A DNA stretch of 5,474 nucleotides from Acidobacteriota bacterium (GCA_021781255.1 JAJXXG010001025.1:1-5474); one strand, 5' to 3'; positions 1 through 5,474 are shown, counted from the first letter of the stretch. The notes: generated by a model not told the origin, from the letters alone. Numbers and translations are program-made.

Positions 1-92
1 CAGGAAAAAAATGTTTTGGATAGATCCTGCAAAGAAGATCTTTATTTTCAGGGGTTTGCGCGACGACAAATCGACTAAAATCCCTGCTTTCA

Positions 93-266
93 ATGGCTTG
101 CGGCCAGAATCTAGACAACAAAGAAGTTATCGCAGCTCCCGAGCCGCCGAATTCTGAAGCCGCAATACTCAAATCGACGCGCCCCAAGGAGCGGCGACAG
201 GGCGCGAAAGCAAAAACGGCTACCGTCACCAGCAATTGCCCTGCAAGCAGCAAACGCGGCCCATGA
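93..266 (+). CDS. Doubtful small ORF, 57 residues, unknown function
   Basis: ATG at 93 opens a 57-residue frame ending in TGA at 264-266. The product starts MACGQNLDNKEV, is rich in Ala, Lys, Pro and Ser, and has a basic middle (RPKERRQGAKAK). I recognise no domain. The frame is open upstream to a TAG at 21-23 but has no earlier ATG, GTG or TTG, and I see no Shine-Dalgarno sequence before the ATG. Its third-position GC, about 57 percent by hand count, is well below that of the real genes here, which argues against coding or for recent or relaxed sequence. Its stop lies inside the hairpin at 247-280. It could be chance, a small peptide gene, or the remnant of a longer exported protein, since Cys3 follows Leu-Leu-Ser-Met-Ala in the open frame, loosely like a lipobox. 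Confidence is low. Confidence 0.2.
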   Translation: MACGQNLDNKEVIAAPEPPNSEAAILKSTRPKERRQGAKAKTATVTSNCPASSKRGP

Positions 267-280
267 GCCGCGTTTGCTGC
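247..280. repeat. Perfect 14-bp inverted repeat (hairpin), possible terminator
   Basis: The arms GCAGCAAACGCGGC (247-260) and GCCGCGTTTGCTGC (267-280) are exact reverse complements around the 6-nt loop CCATGA. A stem this long and perfect is unlikely by chance. Neither side carries a proper T-tract: the plus side continues CGATTGGTTCC and the minus side TTGCAGGGCAATTG. It is therefore not a textbook intrinsic terminator, although it lies where the minus-strand transcript from the gene ending at 439 would run out. It could be a U-poor terminator, an RNA-stabilising 3' stem or a protein-binding palindrome. Confidence 0.6.
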
Positions 281-438
281 CGATTGGTTCCATTATGCGC
301 CCGGCGGGGGAAATCATCGGCAAAGAGCGCGGAAGATATTTGCGCGGAGGCGCAGGGCGCCGGGAACGCGGCGGCGGTTCCGGGTTGCGGCTCCCAAGAC
401 GCATGCCCGGTGAGCGCCCGTCCCACGGGAGCGAGGCC

Positions 439-1059
439 TCAGTGCCTGACCCAGCCGTATTTGCCGGCTTCGAAGCTGCGGCGGTCGACGCGGGGCAGGG
501 CGCGGGTTACGGGATCGGGAGCGAGCGGGAAATGGCGGGCGGCGCTGAGGGCCTCGGGGACACACCACACATCGTCTTCCGCGGTCATCCAATGGCAGGC
601 ATCGAGGCGCTGCAGGTTGAGGGACACGGAGTAGGCGCGGAGAGTGTATTCGCCGCGCAGGTTGAAGTAGTTCGCAAAGTAGCTGAGGGCCAGCTCGCGG
701 AGGGTGCGGTAGACGGGCGGGCGAAAGCGCAGGCCGGCAAAGTTGGACTTGGCGATGCCGCCCCAGAGGCCGCGCTCGCGGTAGAGGGCGACGACATGAT
801 CGTCGTCATGCACGGATTCCAGGTCCATGAGGAGCGGCGGCCGGCCGTTGACGCGCAGTGCGGCTGCGGCCAGGAGCGCGCCCTCAAGGCAGTGGCCCTT
901 GCGCTCGCGGAGGACGCGGCGGGGCGACCAGGCGGTGTCGGCGTACTGGTAGTCGAGCGCATCGATGAACTTTTGAATCAGGGCCGGGGTTCTGAGGACG
1001 CGCAAGGTGCGCACCTCCGCCGGCGAGAGAGCCGTCTTTCGAGCCGCCTTGCGTTCCAT
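439..1059 (-). CDS. Transglutaminase-like (Cys-His fold) protein, function unknown
   Basis: This 206-residue cytoplasmic-looking protein has no signal peptide or membrane segment. The core resembles a transglutaminase-like/papain-fold domain. A helix begins at the presumed nucleophile, Cys57 in RKGHCLEGALLAAAAL, and is followed by a strand carrying His88 in HDDDHVVALYRERG. A third polar residue is probably Asn106 in GIAKSNFAGLRFR, with aromatic and Arg-rich sequence after it (YRTLRELALSYFANYFN, 117-133). The Cys/His assignment is from motif shape, and substrate and reaction are unknown. The start at 1059 is chosen because GGAGG (1072-1076) lies 12 nt upstream, slightly far. The frame stays open upstream to 1578, but that part runs antisense through the delta' gene. 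An alternative ATG at 1179 would add about 40 low-complexity residues. The gene is transcribed divergently from the delta' gene and ends in TGA at 439-441. Confidence 0.85.
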   Translation of the reverse strand: MERKAARKTALSPAEVRTLRVLRTPALIQKFIDALDYQYADTAWSPRRVLRERKGHCLEGALLAAAALRVNGRPPLLMDLESVHDDDHVVALYRERGLWGGIAKSNFAGLRFRPPVYRTLRELALSYFANYFNLRGEYTLRAYSVSLNLQRLDACHWMTAEDDVWCVPEALSAARHFPLAPDPVTRALPRVDRRSFEAGKYGWVRH

Positions 1060-1204
1060 ATGCGTGCATCGCCTCCAGGGACATGGCTCCGCAGCGCCGG
1101 CGCGCAAAAGTTGTGCGGAGAGGCCAAAGGTGCATTTTAGGGCATGCGGAGAGATGGCCGGGGCGCCCGATCGGGGCATTTCCGCCACCTGATAGTCTCG
1201 AACC

Positions 1205-2314
1205 GTGGGCTTTGACAGGTTTCTTGGCAATACGGCGACGGTGACGCACCTGCGGGAGAGCGTGCGCGCGGGGCGATTTCCGCACTCGATGATTCTGGCG
1301 GGACCGCGGGGCGCGGGGAAATACACGCTGGCGCTGATGCTGGCGCAGGCGGTGAACTGCCTTGAGCCGACGGAGAGCGACGGACTGCCGGACTTTTGCG
1401 GAAGCTGCCGCAACTGCACGCGCATAGGCGCGTCCGCGGATCTGGATGCGCGGGTGGCCGAGGCCGTGGAGGCGCGGGAAGAGATGCGCGAGACCGACAA
1501 GCGGGAGACGCGCATCTTTGTGCAGACGCATCCGGACGTGCTGGTGGTGCCGCCCGATCCGCCGCAGCTTCTGATCAAGCTGGGGCAGGTGCGGCAGGCG
1601 ATCCACGCGGCGTATTACCGGCCGCCGGCGGAGGCGCAGCGGGCGTTCACGATCTTTACGTCGTCGGCGTTTATGAAGGAGGCGGCGAACAGCCTGCTGA
1701 AGCTGCTGGAAGAGCCTCCGGAGCACACGACGCTGATTCTGCTGACGGAGAATCCGCAGGAGTTGCTGCCGACGATCCGGTCGCGGGCGGTGATGCACCG
1801 GCTGGGCGCGCTGCCGGCGACGGAGCTTGAGGCGCTGCTGGCGGAGCGGCGGCCGGAGCTGCGGTCGCCGCAGCGCGCGCTGGCGGCCCGGCTGGCGCAG
1901 GGAGCGGTGGGACGCGCGCTGGCGCTGGACCTGGACGCGCACATGGCGAGCCGCAACGATGCCATGGTGATTCTGCGGACGGCGCTGCGGGAGCCCGACT
2001 ACTCCGCGCTCTTCCACGCCACGGAGACCTATCGCGCCGGCGCGGATGGGCAGGAGAAGACGATCGGCCTGCTGCGCGCGCTGGGCGGCCTGTTCGAGGA
2101 TCTGCTGGTGATTGTGGCGGGCACGCCGGGGCTGATGCGCAACCTGGATCTTGCCGGCGAGCTGCAACGGCTGGCCGAGGGGCTGACCATCGACTGGATT
2201 GACGGCGCGGCGCGGGCGCTGGTGCAGGTGGAGCAGGGGATGCGCCGCAATCTGCTGCGGTCGCTCTCACTGGACGCGATGGCGGTGGGTCTGGCGGCGG
2301 AGCGCGGACAGTAG
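1205..2314 (+). CDS. holB: DNA polymerase III delta' subunit (clamp-loader AAA+ protein)
   Basis: The 369-residue protein belongs to the DnaX/HolB family, the subunits of the clamp loader that opens the sliding clamp during replication. The N-terminus GFDRFLGN matches the family start. GPRGAGKYT (33-41) is an intact P-loop. Cys52, Cys65, Cys68 and Cys71 form the zinc module. NSLLKLLEEPPEHT (162-175) is the hallmark family motif, followed by IRSRA (191-195) where the ATPase subunits carry SRC. The Walker B/DEAD position reads FTIFTSSAFMKEA (148-160), with no acidic pair, so it is unlikely to hydrolyse ATP. This and the length favour delta' over gamma/tau. Residues about 75-105 are a charged, Glu/Arg/Ala-rich insert between the zinc module and the HPDVLVV strand (109-115). 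The start is GTG at 1205. It is the only usual start after an in-frame TAG at 1193-1195, and I see no clear Shine-Dalgarno. The gene stands alone here, with no adjacent tmk. Confidence 0.9.
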   Translation: MGFDRFLGNTATVTHLRESVRAGRFPHSMILAGPRGAGKYTLALMLAQAVNCLEPTESDGLPDFCGSCRNCTRIGASADLDARVAEAVEAREEMRETDKRETRIFVQTHPDVLVVPPDPPQLLIKLGQVRQAIHAAYYRPPAEAQRAFTIFTSSAFMKEAANSLLKLLEEPPEHTTLILLTENPQELLPTIRSRAVMHRLGALPATELEALLAERRPELRSPQRALAARLAQGAVGRALALDLDAHMASRNDAMVILRTALREPDYSALFHATETYRAGADGQEKTIGLLRALGGLFEDLLVIVAGTPGLMRNLDLAGELQRLAEGLTIDWIDGAARALVQVEQGMRRNLLRSLSLDAMAVGLAAERGQ

Positions 2315-2375
2315 GCCCAGAGAACGGCGGGCGCGGCGGATGGCAGGCCGCGGATAGCGGACGGGCCGGGGCCGT

Positions 2376-3575
2376 TCAGCGCAGGAAGCGAAACAGGCCC
2401 TTGCGGTCGCTCTTGCCGATGGTGAGCCCGGCGGCGGATTTGGCCATGTCGCGGAGGGCGCGGGAGATGGGCGAATCGATGAGCACCATGGGCGTAGCAG
2501 TCTCGCGGGTGCGGCGCGCGGCGGCGTAGTCGTCGGGAATCTTCCACTGGGCGGGACGCGTGAGGGCCTCGGAGATCTTTTTCTCGTCGAAGACCAGATC
2601 GCTGGGCTTGTAGCGGTTGAGGACGATCTGGAGGGTCTGGTCGCGGGTAAAGAAAAACTTCGAGACCATGCGGTTGGCATTGAAGAGCTCGGTGATGCCG
2701 ACCTGGGTGACGAGGTAGATGATGGCGGACTTGTCAAAGAGGGCGGTGCCGAGGAGATCGATGCGGGAGCCCGCGTCGACGACGACAAAGCGATAGGATT
2801 CAGCGGCCACGGCGACCAGCCGGTCGATGGAGTCAAGGGGCATGGCGGCATCAGAGAATTCAGACGGGGAGGCCAGCACGGAGAGGCCGCTGCTGTGGTG
2901 GGCGACGAGGGTGGAAAGCAGCCTGTGGTCGAGGCGGTCAGGATACTGCAGCGCGTTGCGCACCGAGTATTCCGTGGTGATGCCGAGGTTGATGGCGACA
3001 TCGCCGAGAGGCAGGCCGAAATCGACGAGGAGCGTGTTGCCCTCCGACTCCTGGGCCAGGGCAAGGGCGAAGTTGGCGGCGAGGGTGGTGACGCCGCAGC
3101 CGCCCTTGGTGCCAAGAAAGACAAAGAGGCGGCTGGAGGCACGCGCCTCCTGGCTGGCGATGGTGTAACGCTCGGCGGCGCGCGCCAGAGCGGAGGAGAT
3201 CTCATGCGCATCGATGGGGAAGACAAAGAACTCCCGCGCGCCGGCGCGCATGAGCTGCACGGTCAACTTCATGTCGACCCGCGAGGAGTACACCATGAGA
3301 TAGATTTGCGGGTTGGTGTTGAGCTGCTCGGTGAGGGCGAAGGCCAGGGCGGGATCGCAGTCAACGTTGAGGAGAACGATGTTGTAGGGATCGGGAAGGA
3401 TCTGATCGAGGTCCGCGGCGCGAATCGGGAAGGAAGAGATCTGCGAGATCTGCAGGTTTCTGAAGTCGGCGAGGGCGGCAGCGACATTGGCGCGCCGGTG
3501 CGCGTCAGAGTCCATGATGGCTACGCTCAGGGATACCCGGCCGAGAAATTCAGAACCTGCACGATCAGTGAGCAT
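2376..3575 (-). CDS. CpaE/TadZ-like MinD-family ATPase with degenerate receiver domain
   Basis: The 399-residue protein has two parts. Residues about 16-135 form a response-regulator-like fold: beta1 with acidic residues (VAIMDSDAH, 18-26), beta3 (YNIVLLNVDCDP, 64-75) and beta5 (EFFVFPIDAHEI, 115-126). The usual phosphoacceptor Asp aligns with Asn70 and the conserved Lys before Pro120 is Phe119, so phosphorylation is unlikely. Residues about 149-385 are a ParA/MinD-type ATPase: deviant P-loop GTKGGCGVTT (155-164), switch LLVDFGLPLGDVAINLG (182-198) and Walker B FVVVDAGS (263-270, Asp267). The P-loop keeps Lys157 but has Val instead of Lys before Thr-Thr, as CpaE/TadZ proteins often do. Such proteins localise Flp/Tad pilus assembly at the inner membrane face; that role is inferred, since no other tad gene is in the window. 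The start is ATG at 3575, the only usual start after two in-frame TGAs. A GGAG lies 14 nt upstream, so initiation looks weak. Confidence 0.85.
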   Translation of the reverse strand: MLTDRAGSEFLGRVSLSVAIMDSDAHRRANVAAALADFRNLQISQISSFPIRAADLDQILPDPYNIVLLNVDCDPALAFALTEQLNTNPQIYLMVYSSRVDMKLTVQLMRAGAREFFVFPIDAHEISSALARAAERYTIASQEARASSRLFVFLGTKGGCGVTTLAANFALALAQESEGNTLLVDFGLPLGDVAINLGITTEYSVRNALQYPDRLDHRLLSTLVAHHSSGLSVLASPSEFSDAAMPLDSIDRLVAVAAESYRFVVVDAGSRIDLLGTALFDKSAIIYLVTQVGITELFNANRMVSKFFFTRDQTLQIVLNRYKPSDLVFDEKKISEALTRPAQWKIPDDYAAARRTRETATPMVLIDSPISRALRDMAKSAAGLTIGKSDRKGLFRFLR

Positions 3576-3601
3576 AGATTTCGAACGAACTCCAACCTTT
3601 C

Positions 3602-3607
3602 ATCATA
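3602..3607 (-). promoter_or_regulatory. Candidate -10 element for the cpaE-like gene
   Basis: On the minus strand TATGAT matches five of six bases of the sigma-70 -10 consensus and lies 26 nt upstream of the start codon at 3575. No good -35 hexamer is found 16-18 nt further up, and there is no extended -10 TG. It lies downstream of the terminator at 3780-3827, where a new promoter for the gene would be needed. A single hexamer is weak evidence. Confidence 0.3.
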
Positions 3608-3779
3608 GTCCATTGGAATCCGCTCAGGCATTGGCGAAGGTTTACCTGTCGTATGCCCCCCGGGAATCTGCACAGGGTGCGGCGCTGGCCTCCCTATCCG
3701 GCTACAGACTGGCCCCTACATCCGCATGCGAACCGGCGAGGAGGGTGGAGCGGCGCCGGCACGATGGCGCGGAGTGCGC

Positions 3780-3827
3780 AAAAAATGCCGTCCTGCAGAG
3801 GAAAAGAAGCGCTCGGTGCAGGACGGC
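3780..3827 (-). terminator. Rho-independent terminator after the TonB-domain gene
   Basis: Read on the minus strand, GCCGTCCTGCA and TGCAGGACGGC form a perfect 11-bp stem (plus-strand arms 3787-3797 and 3817-3827) around a 19-nt loop. This is followed by A and then six Ts (plus-strand A-run 3780-3785). It lies about 118 nt past the TonB-domain stop at 3945 and about 205 nt before the cpaE-like start, so it should end the upstream transcript and insulate the ATPase gene. The loop is longer than usual and pyrimidine-rich (CTTCTTTTCC). Confidence 0.75.
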
Positions 3828-3944
3828 CAAGCCACGCGCCCGATCGGCCATGAGCGCGGCGTCCGGATTGCCCATGTGGTTACGCAGGGCTGAGCGGGAC
3901 GACGCAAGCAGCGTCTGGAGCGGCCACAAGACAACCGGCCGCGT

Positions 3945-4310
3945 TCAGTCGCCGAGCGAGAAGTTGACGGCGACGGTGACCACGGAGTCGCCATCTCCGG
4001 GGACGAACTTCCATTGACGGACGGCATCTTCGGCGGCGACCTCGAGCATGTGATTGCCGCTGACGGGGCGAACGTCTTTGACCTTTCCCTGCGCGTCGAC
4101 GGTGGCCGCAAGCTGGACCTCACCGCTGATGTGCATGCGTTTGGCGATCTCGGGATAGACGGGTGAGACACGGGATTTGACGGCGCGCGCATCGCCGGCG
4201 CGGGCCGGCAACGCCAGCGCCACCACGGCCGCCAGCGCGGCTGCGCGCAGAATTGTGACAGCGAACGTACGTCCGGAATGGACAGTGCCTCGAGAAAGAT
4301 CCTTGTACAT
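3945..4310 (-). CDS. Short exported TonB C-terminal-domain protein
   Basis: The 121-residue protein has a basic N-terminus, a hydrophobic stretch about 17-35 (FAVTILRAAALAAVVALALP) and a likely signal-peptidase site after ALPARA (cleavage near residue 38). Alternatively the stretch is a membrane anchor. Residues about 45-121 match a TonB C-terminal domain: SPVYPEIAKRMHISGEV (49-65), a DAQGKVKDV strand-turn (72-80), then AVRQWKF (96-102), which carries the typical W-K-F end. Full energy transducers have a long Pro-rich periplasmic linker, which is absent here. It may therefore be a periplasmic domain protein rather than a classical TonB; its partner is unknown. The start at 4310 is set by AGGAGG (4316-4321) 5 nt upstream. 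The frame extends to an ATG at 4385, but that would put extra residues before a clean signal sequence. It lies 104 bp downstream of the CYTH gene and could be co-transcribed with it. Confidence 0.85.
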   Translation of the reverse strand: MYKDLSRGTVHSGRTFAVTILRAAALAAVVALALPARAGDARAVKSRVSPVYPEIAKRMHISGEVQLAATVDAQGKVKDVRPVSGNHMLEVAAEDAVRQWKFVPGDGDSVVTVAVNFSLGD

Positions 4311-4315
4311 GAGCC

Positions 4316-4321
4316 CCTCCT
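4316..4321 (-). promoter_or_regulatory. Strong ribosome binding site for the TonB-domain gene
   Basis: The minus strand reads AGGAGGGGCTCATG. This gives a full AGGAGG with 5-nt spacing to the ATG at 4310. It is the best Shine-Dalgarno in the window and decides the start against the upstream in-frame ATG at 4385. Confidence 0.75.
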
Positions 4322-4414
4322 GTTGATGAGAAAAACACAATGGAGTTATCGGCTCCGGGGAGAGGAACATGATGGGAAAATGCACATCCGGTTACGAAAG
4401 GAATGGACGGCGGG

Positions 4415-5017
4415 CTACGCGGTTGAGGGCGGCGGCGCGACAGCGGCAAAGGTAAGGTCGTGCGCGGCGCTGGCGTGCTGCTGGCGCCAGAGCTCAAAGA
4501 GGCGGCCGTAGCTGAGGGTGACATACTGCGAGGGATCGATGCCGAGACGGACGGCGGTGCGGTCGATCCACTGCGGGGAGCCTTCGAGCTCGGCGTAGTC
4601 GCCGATGGGGGTTTCGTCGATGACGCAATGGCCCTCGCCGTCGGTCCATTCGGTGCGCCACTTTTCATAGCGGAAGGCGGAGACCAGTCCCAGGCCGAGA
4701 AAGATTTCGGCCAGGGCGTCGCCGTCGGCGAGGCCGGTTTCGGTCTCGATGCGATGCTTGTGCCGGTCTTCGCCGGGACCGGAGAGGGGCAGGCGTTTGT
4801 GGGTCAGCGTCCAGCGGCCGGCATAGCTGCGGATGCGCAGAATCTCAGTGCGCGCGCGCAACTGGCGGTCGGGCGTATCAAAGAGAACGTTGCTCTCGAA
4901 GCTGCGCGGGGTTTCAAGGCGGAATGCAGCCGCCTGCAGGCGGCTGGCCAGTGCAGCGGTGGAGTCGACGCGAAACTTGATCTCGGTTTCAATGGGCATG
5001 GCGGCGCAACCGGACAT
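4415..5017 (-). CDS. CYTH-domain protein (class IV adenylate cyclase / triphosphatase-like)
   Basis: The 200-residue protein carries the CYTH signature ExExK as Glu10-Thr-Glu12-Ile-Lys14. CYTH enzymes bind triphosphate-containing substrates in a beta-barrel tunnel with metal ions; members include CyaB adenylate cyclases, thiamine triphosphatases and inorganic triphosphatases. Further charged tunnel residues are visible: Arg61 and Arg63 (ILRIRSY), Lys74 (WTLTHK), Arg89-Glu91-Glu93 (HRIETET), Lys119 and Arg121 (YEKWRTEW), Asp134-Glu135 (CVIDETPIGD), and Glu143 and Glu145 (YAELEG). All the expected positions look intact, so it is probably active, but the substrate cannot be told from sequence; many family members annotated as cyclases are triphosphatases. 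The start at 5017 overlaps an upstream small frame as TGATG. The ATG at 4999 would give a product starting MPIETEIKF, equally typical of the family, and neither has a clear Shine-Dalgarno. The last 20 or so residues are an Ala/Pro-rich tail outside the domain. The stop is TAG. Confidence 0.88.
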   Translation of the reverse strand: MSGCAAMPIETEIKFRVDSTAALASRLQAAAFRLETPRSFESNVLFDTPDRQLRARTEILRIRSYAGRWTLTHKRLPLSGPGEDRHKHRIETETGLADGDALAEIFLGLGLVSAFRYEKWRTEWTDGEGHCVIDETPIGDYAELEGSPQWIDRTAVRLGIDPSQYVTLSYGRLFELWRQQHASAAHDLTFAAVAPPPSTA

Positions 5018-5263
5018 CAGGGCGTAGGGGCCGATTCAGGCGGGCGGCGCGGCGGGCAAAGACAGGACCGGACGAGGCGAAAGAGCAGAAGAAAGCGATC
5101 GCGCCCACGGGCCAATCGCATGTCCGCGGGGATCCCGGTCTACACCCCACGGACCCAGCGCGCGTCCGTCGGAACCCCGGCGCGCATCGCTTCTCCCTCG
5201 TGGAACCGTGAAGAACTGCCACTTGCAGCCACCCGTGCGAACCTGTCGCAACACCCAAGAGCG

Positions 5264-5269
5264 AGTATA
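5264..5269 (-). promoter_or_regulatory. Weak candidate -10 element upstream of the CYTH gene
   Basis: The minus strand reads TATACT, five of six matches to the -10 consensus, within the spacer between the divergent CYTH and Sua5 genes. No matching -35 is visible at 16-18 nt. If used, it would give a leader of roughly 240 nt before the CYTH start. The overlapping plus-strand TATAGC (5266-5271) could instead serve the Sua5 gene. This is speculative. Confidence 0.2.
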
Positions 5270-5313
5270 GCGGCCGATGGCGCGAAAGGGCGCGCAACGG
5301 CGACAATGGAGGT

Positions 5314-5474
5314 GTGAAGACCCTGCATCTGATCATCGGCCGGGCATGCGCGGAGAACGCGGGCGGGGCAGCGGAGTGGAGCGCGTTCGACCGGGCCACG
5401 ATGGACCGCGCGGCGGCGATCCTGCGCGCGGGAGGGCTGGTGGCGCTGCCCACCGGGACCGTGTACGGCCTGGG
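5314..5474 (+). CDS. Threonylcarbamoyl-AMP synthase (Sua5/YrdC/TsaC family), 5' part only
   Basis: Fifty-three codons are present before the window ends. The stretch AAAILRAGGLVALPTGTVYGL (33-53) is the N-terminal signature of the Sua5/YrdC/YwlC family. These enzymes make threonylcarbamoyl-AMP from threonine, bicarbonate and ATP for the t6A37 modification of ANN-decoding tRNAs. The usual motif is PTETVYGLG or PTDTVYGLG; here the acidic residue is Gly48. The start is taken as GTG at 5314, because the frame has no ATG, GTG or TTG in the roughly 75 nt before it. GGAGG (5308-5312) is only 1 nt from this GTG, unusually close, so the true start could instead be ATG 5401, which would remove 29 residues of variable sequence. 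The KxR and SxN motifs expected further on, and any Sua5 C-terminal domain, lie beyond the window. Confidence 0.85.
   Translation, partial: MKTLHLIIGRACAENAGGAAEWSAFDRATMDRAAAILRAGGLVALPTGTVYGL

Larger units (their letters stand above)
3576..3944. other. 369-bp intergenic region between TonB-domain and cpaE-like genes
   Basis: I see no convincing gene here on either strand. Open frames cross it (for example the minus frame 3702-3929), but they run straight through the terminator and show no recognisable protein. What it does hold is the intrinsic terminator at 3780-3827 and the candidate -10 at 3602-3607. It also has a 6-bp hairpin (GCGGCC/GGCCGC, 3920-3942) just past the upstream stop, without a T-tract. 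The remaining 3608-3779 shows nothing I can name. Confidence 0.6.

Noticed and set aside
181..300. tRNA or other structured RNA near the GGTTC at 275-279
   Set aside because: There is no T-loop consensus, acceptor pairing or anticodon arm. The only strong structure is the single hairpin.
417..429. Short hairpin CCCGT/ACGGG just past the stop at 439
   Set aside because: It has only a 5-bp stem with a 3-nt loop and no T-tract, so it is expected by chance in GC-rich DNA.
1134..1139. Minus-strand TAAAAT as a -10 for the transglutaminase-like gene
   Set aside because: It matches five of six bases, but there is no plausible -35 at the right distance and nothing else supports it.
274..1140. Long plus-strand open frame (288 codons) antisense to the transglutaminase-like gene
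   Set aside because: It is a mirror of the GC3-rich minus-strand gene. The product is Gly/Ala/Glu-rich with no domain, while the opposite strand encodes a coherent folded protein.
1060..1578. N-terminal extension of the transglutaminase-like protein
   Set aside because: Most of the open frame is antisense to the delta' gene, and the ATG at 1059 has its own GGAGG.
2315..2375. Possible bidirectional terminator between the convergent delta' and cpaE-like genes
   Set aside because: The sequence is GC-rich with small partial palindromes only, and has neither a stable long stem nor a T-run on either strand.
5149..5169. 6-bp stem ACGGAC/GTCCGT in the CYTH-Sua5 spacer as a riboswitch or operator
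   Set aside because: The stem is short, in very GC-rich sequence, with no recognisable riboswitch core or paired operator.
4460..5317. Long plus-strand open frame (285 codons) antisense to the CYTH gene
   Set aside because: The CYTH motif residues are unambiguous on the minus strand. The antisense product looks like high-GC shadow sequence.

Overview
The window is high-GC, strongly GC3-biased bacterial chromosome. It has densely packed core genes on both strands and no sign of mobile DNA, CRISPR, rRNA or tRNA. The gene content and protein style suggest a soil-type Acidobacteriota (Terriglobia-like): a delta' clamp-loader subunit with a charged insert, a CpaE-type orphan ATPase, a short TonB C-terminal-domain protein, a CYTH protein and a Sua5/TsaC gene. 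That placement is inference from general resemblance, because no marker gene such as rRNA is present.

Layout, left to right. Bases 1-438 hold no convincing gene. They contain an AT-richer stretch (1-110), a doubtful 57-residue ORF (93-266) and a perfect 14-bp hairpin (247-280). A transglutaminase-like cysteine-protease-fold protein is on the minus strand (439-1059). It diverges, across about 145 bp, from a plus-strand DNA polymerase III delta' (holB-type) gene (1205-2314). That gene converges, across 61 bp, on a minus-strand CpaE/TadZ-like MinD-family ATPase with a degenerate receiver domain (2376-3575). A 369-bp gap (3576-3944) holds a good minus-strand intrinsic terminator and a weak promoter candidate for the ATPase gene. 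Next on the minus strand are a 121-residue exported TonB C-terminal-domain protein (3945-4310) and a CYTH-domain phosphohydrolase or adenylate cyclase (4415-5017). After a divergent 296-bp spacer, a Sua5/TsaC threonylcarbamoyl-AMP synthase gene begins on the plus strand and runs off the right edge (5314 onward).

The genes do not form one pathway. Replication (delta'), tRNA t6A modification (Sua5/TsaC), envelope or pilus localisation (CpaE-like, TonB-like) and triphosphate chemistry (CYTH) sit side by side as short independent units. The terminator between the TonB-like gene and the cpaE-like gene separates those two transcripts, while the CYTH and TonB-like genes could be co-transcribed. I did not find an unmistakable new system. 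The items most worth a second look are the orphan CpaE-like protein with its degenerate phosphoacceptor site and weak translation start, the linker-less TonB-domain protein, and the hairpin plus small ORF at the left edge.
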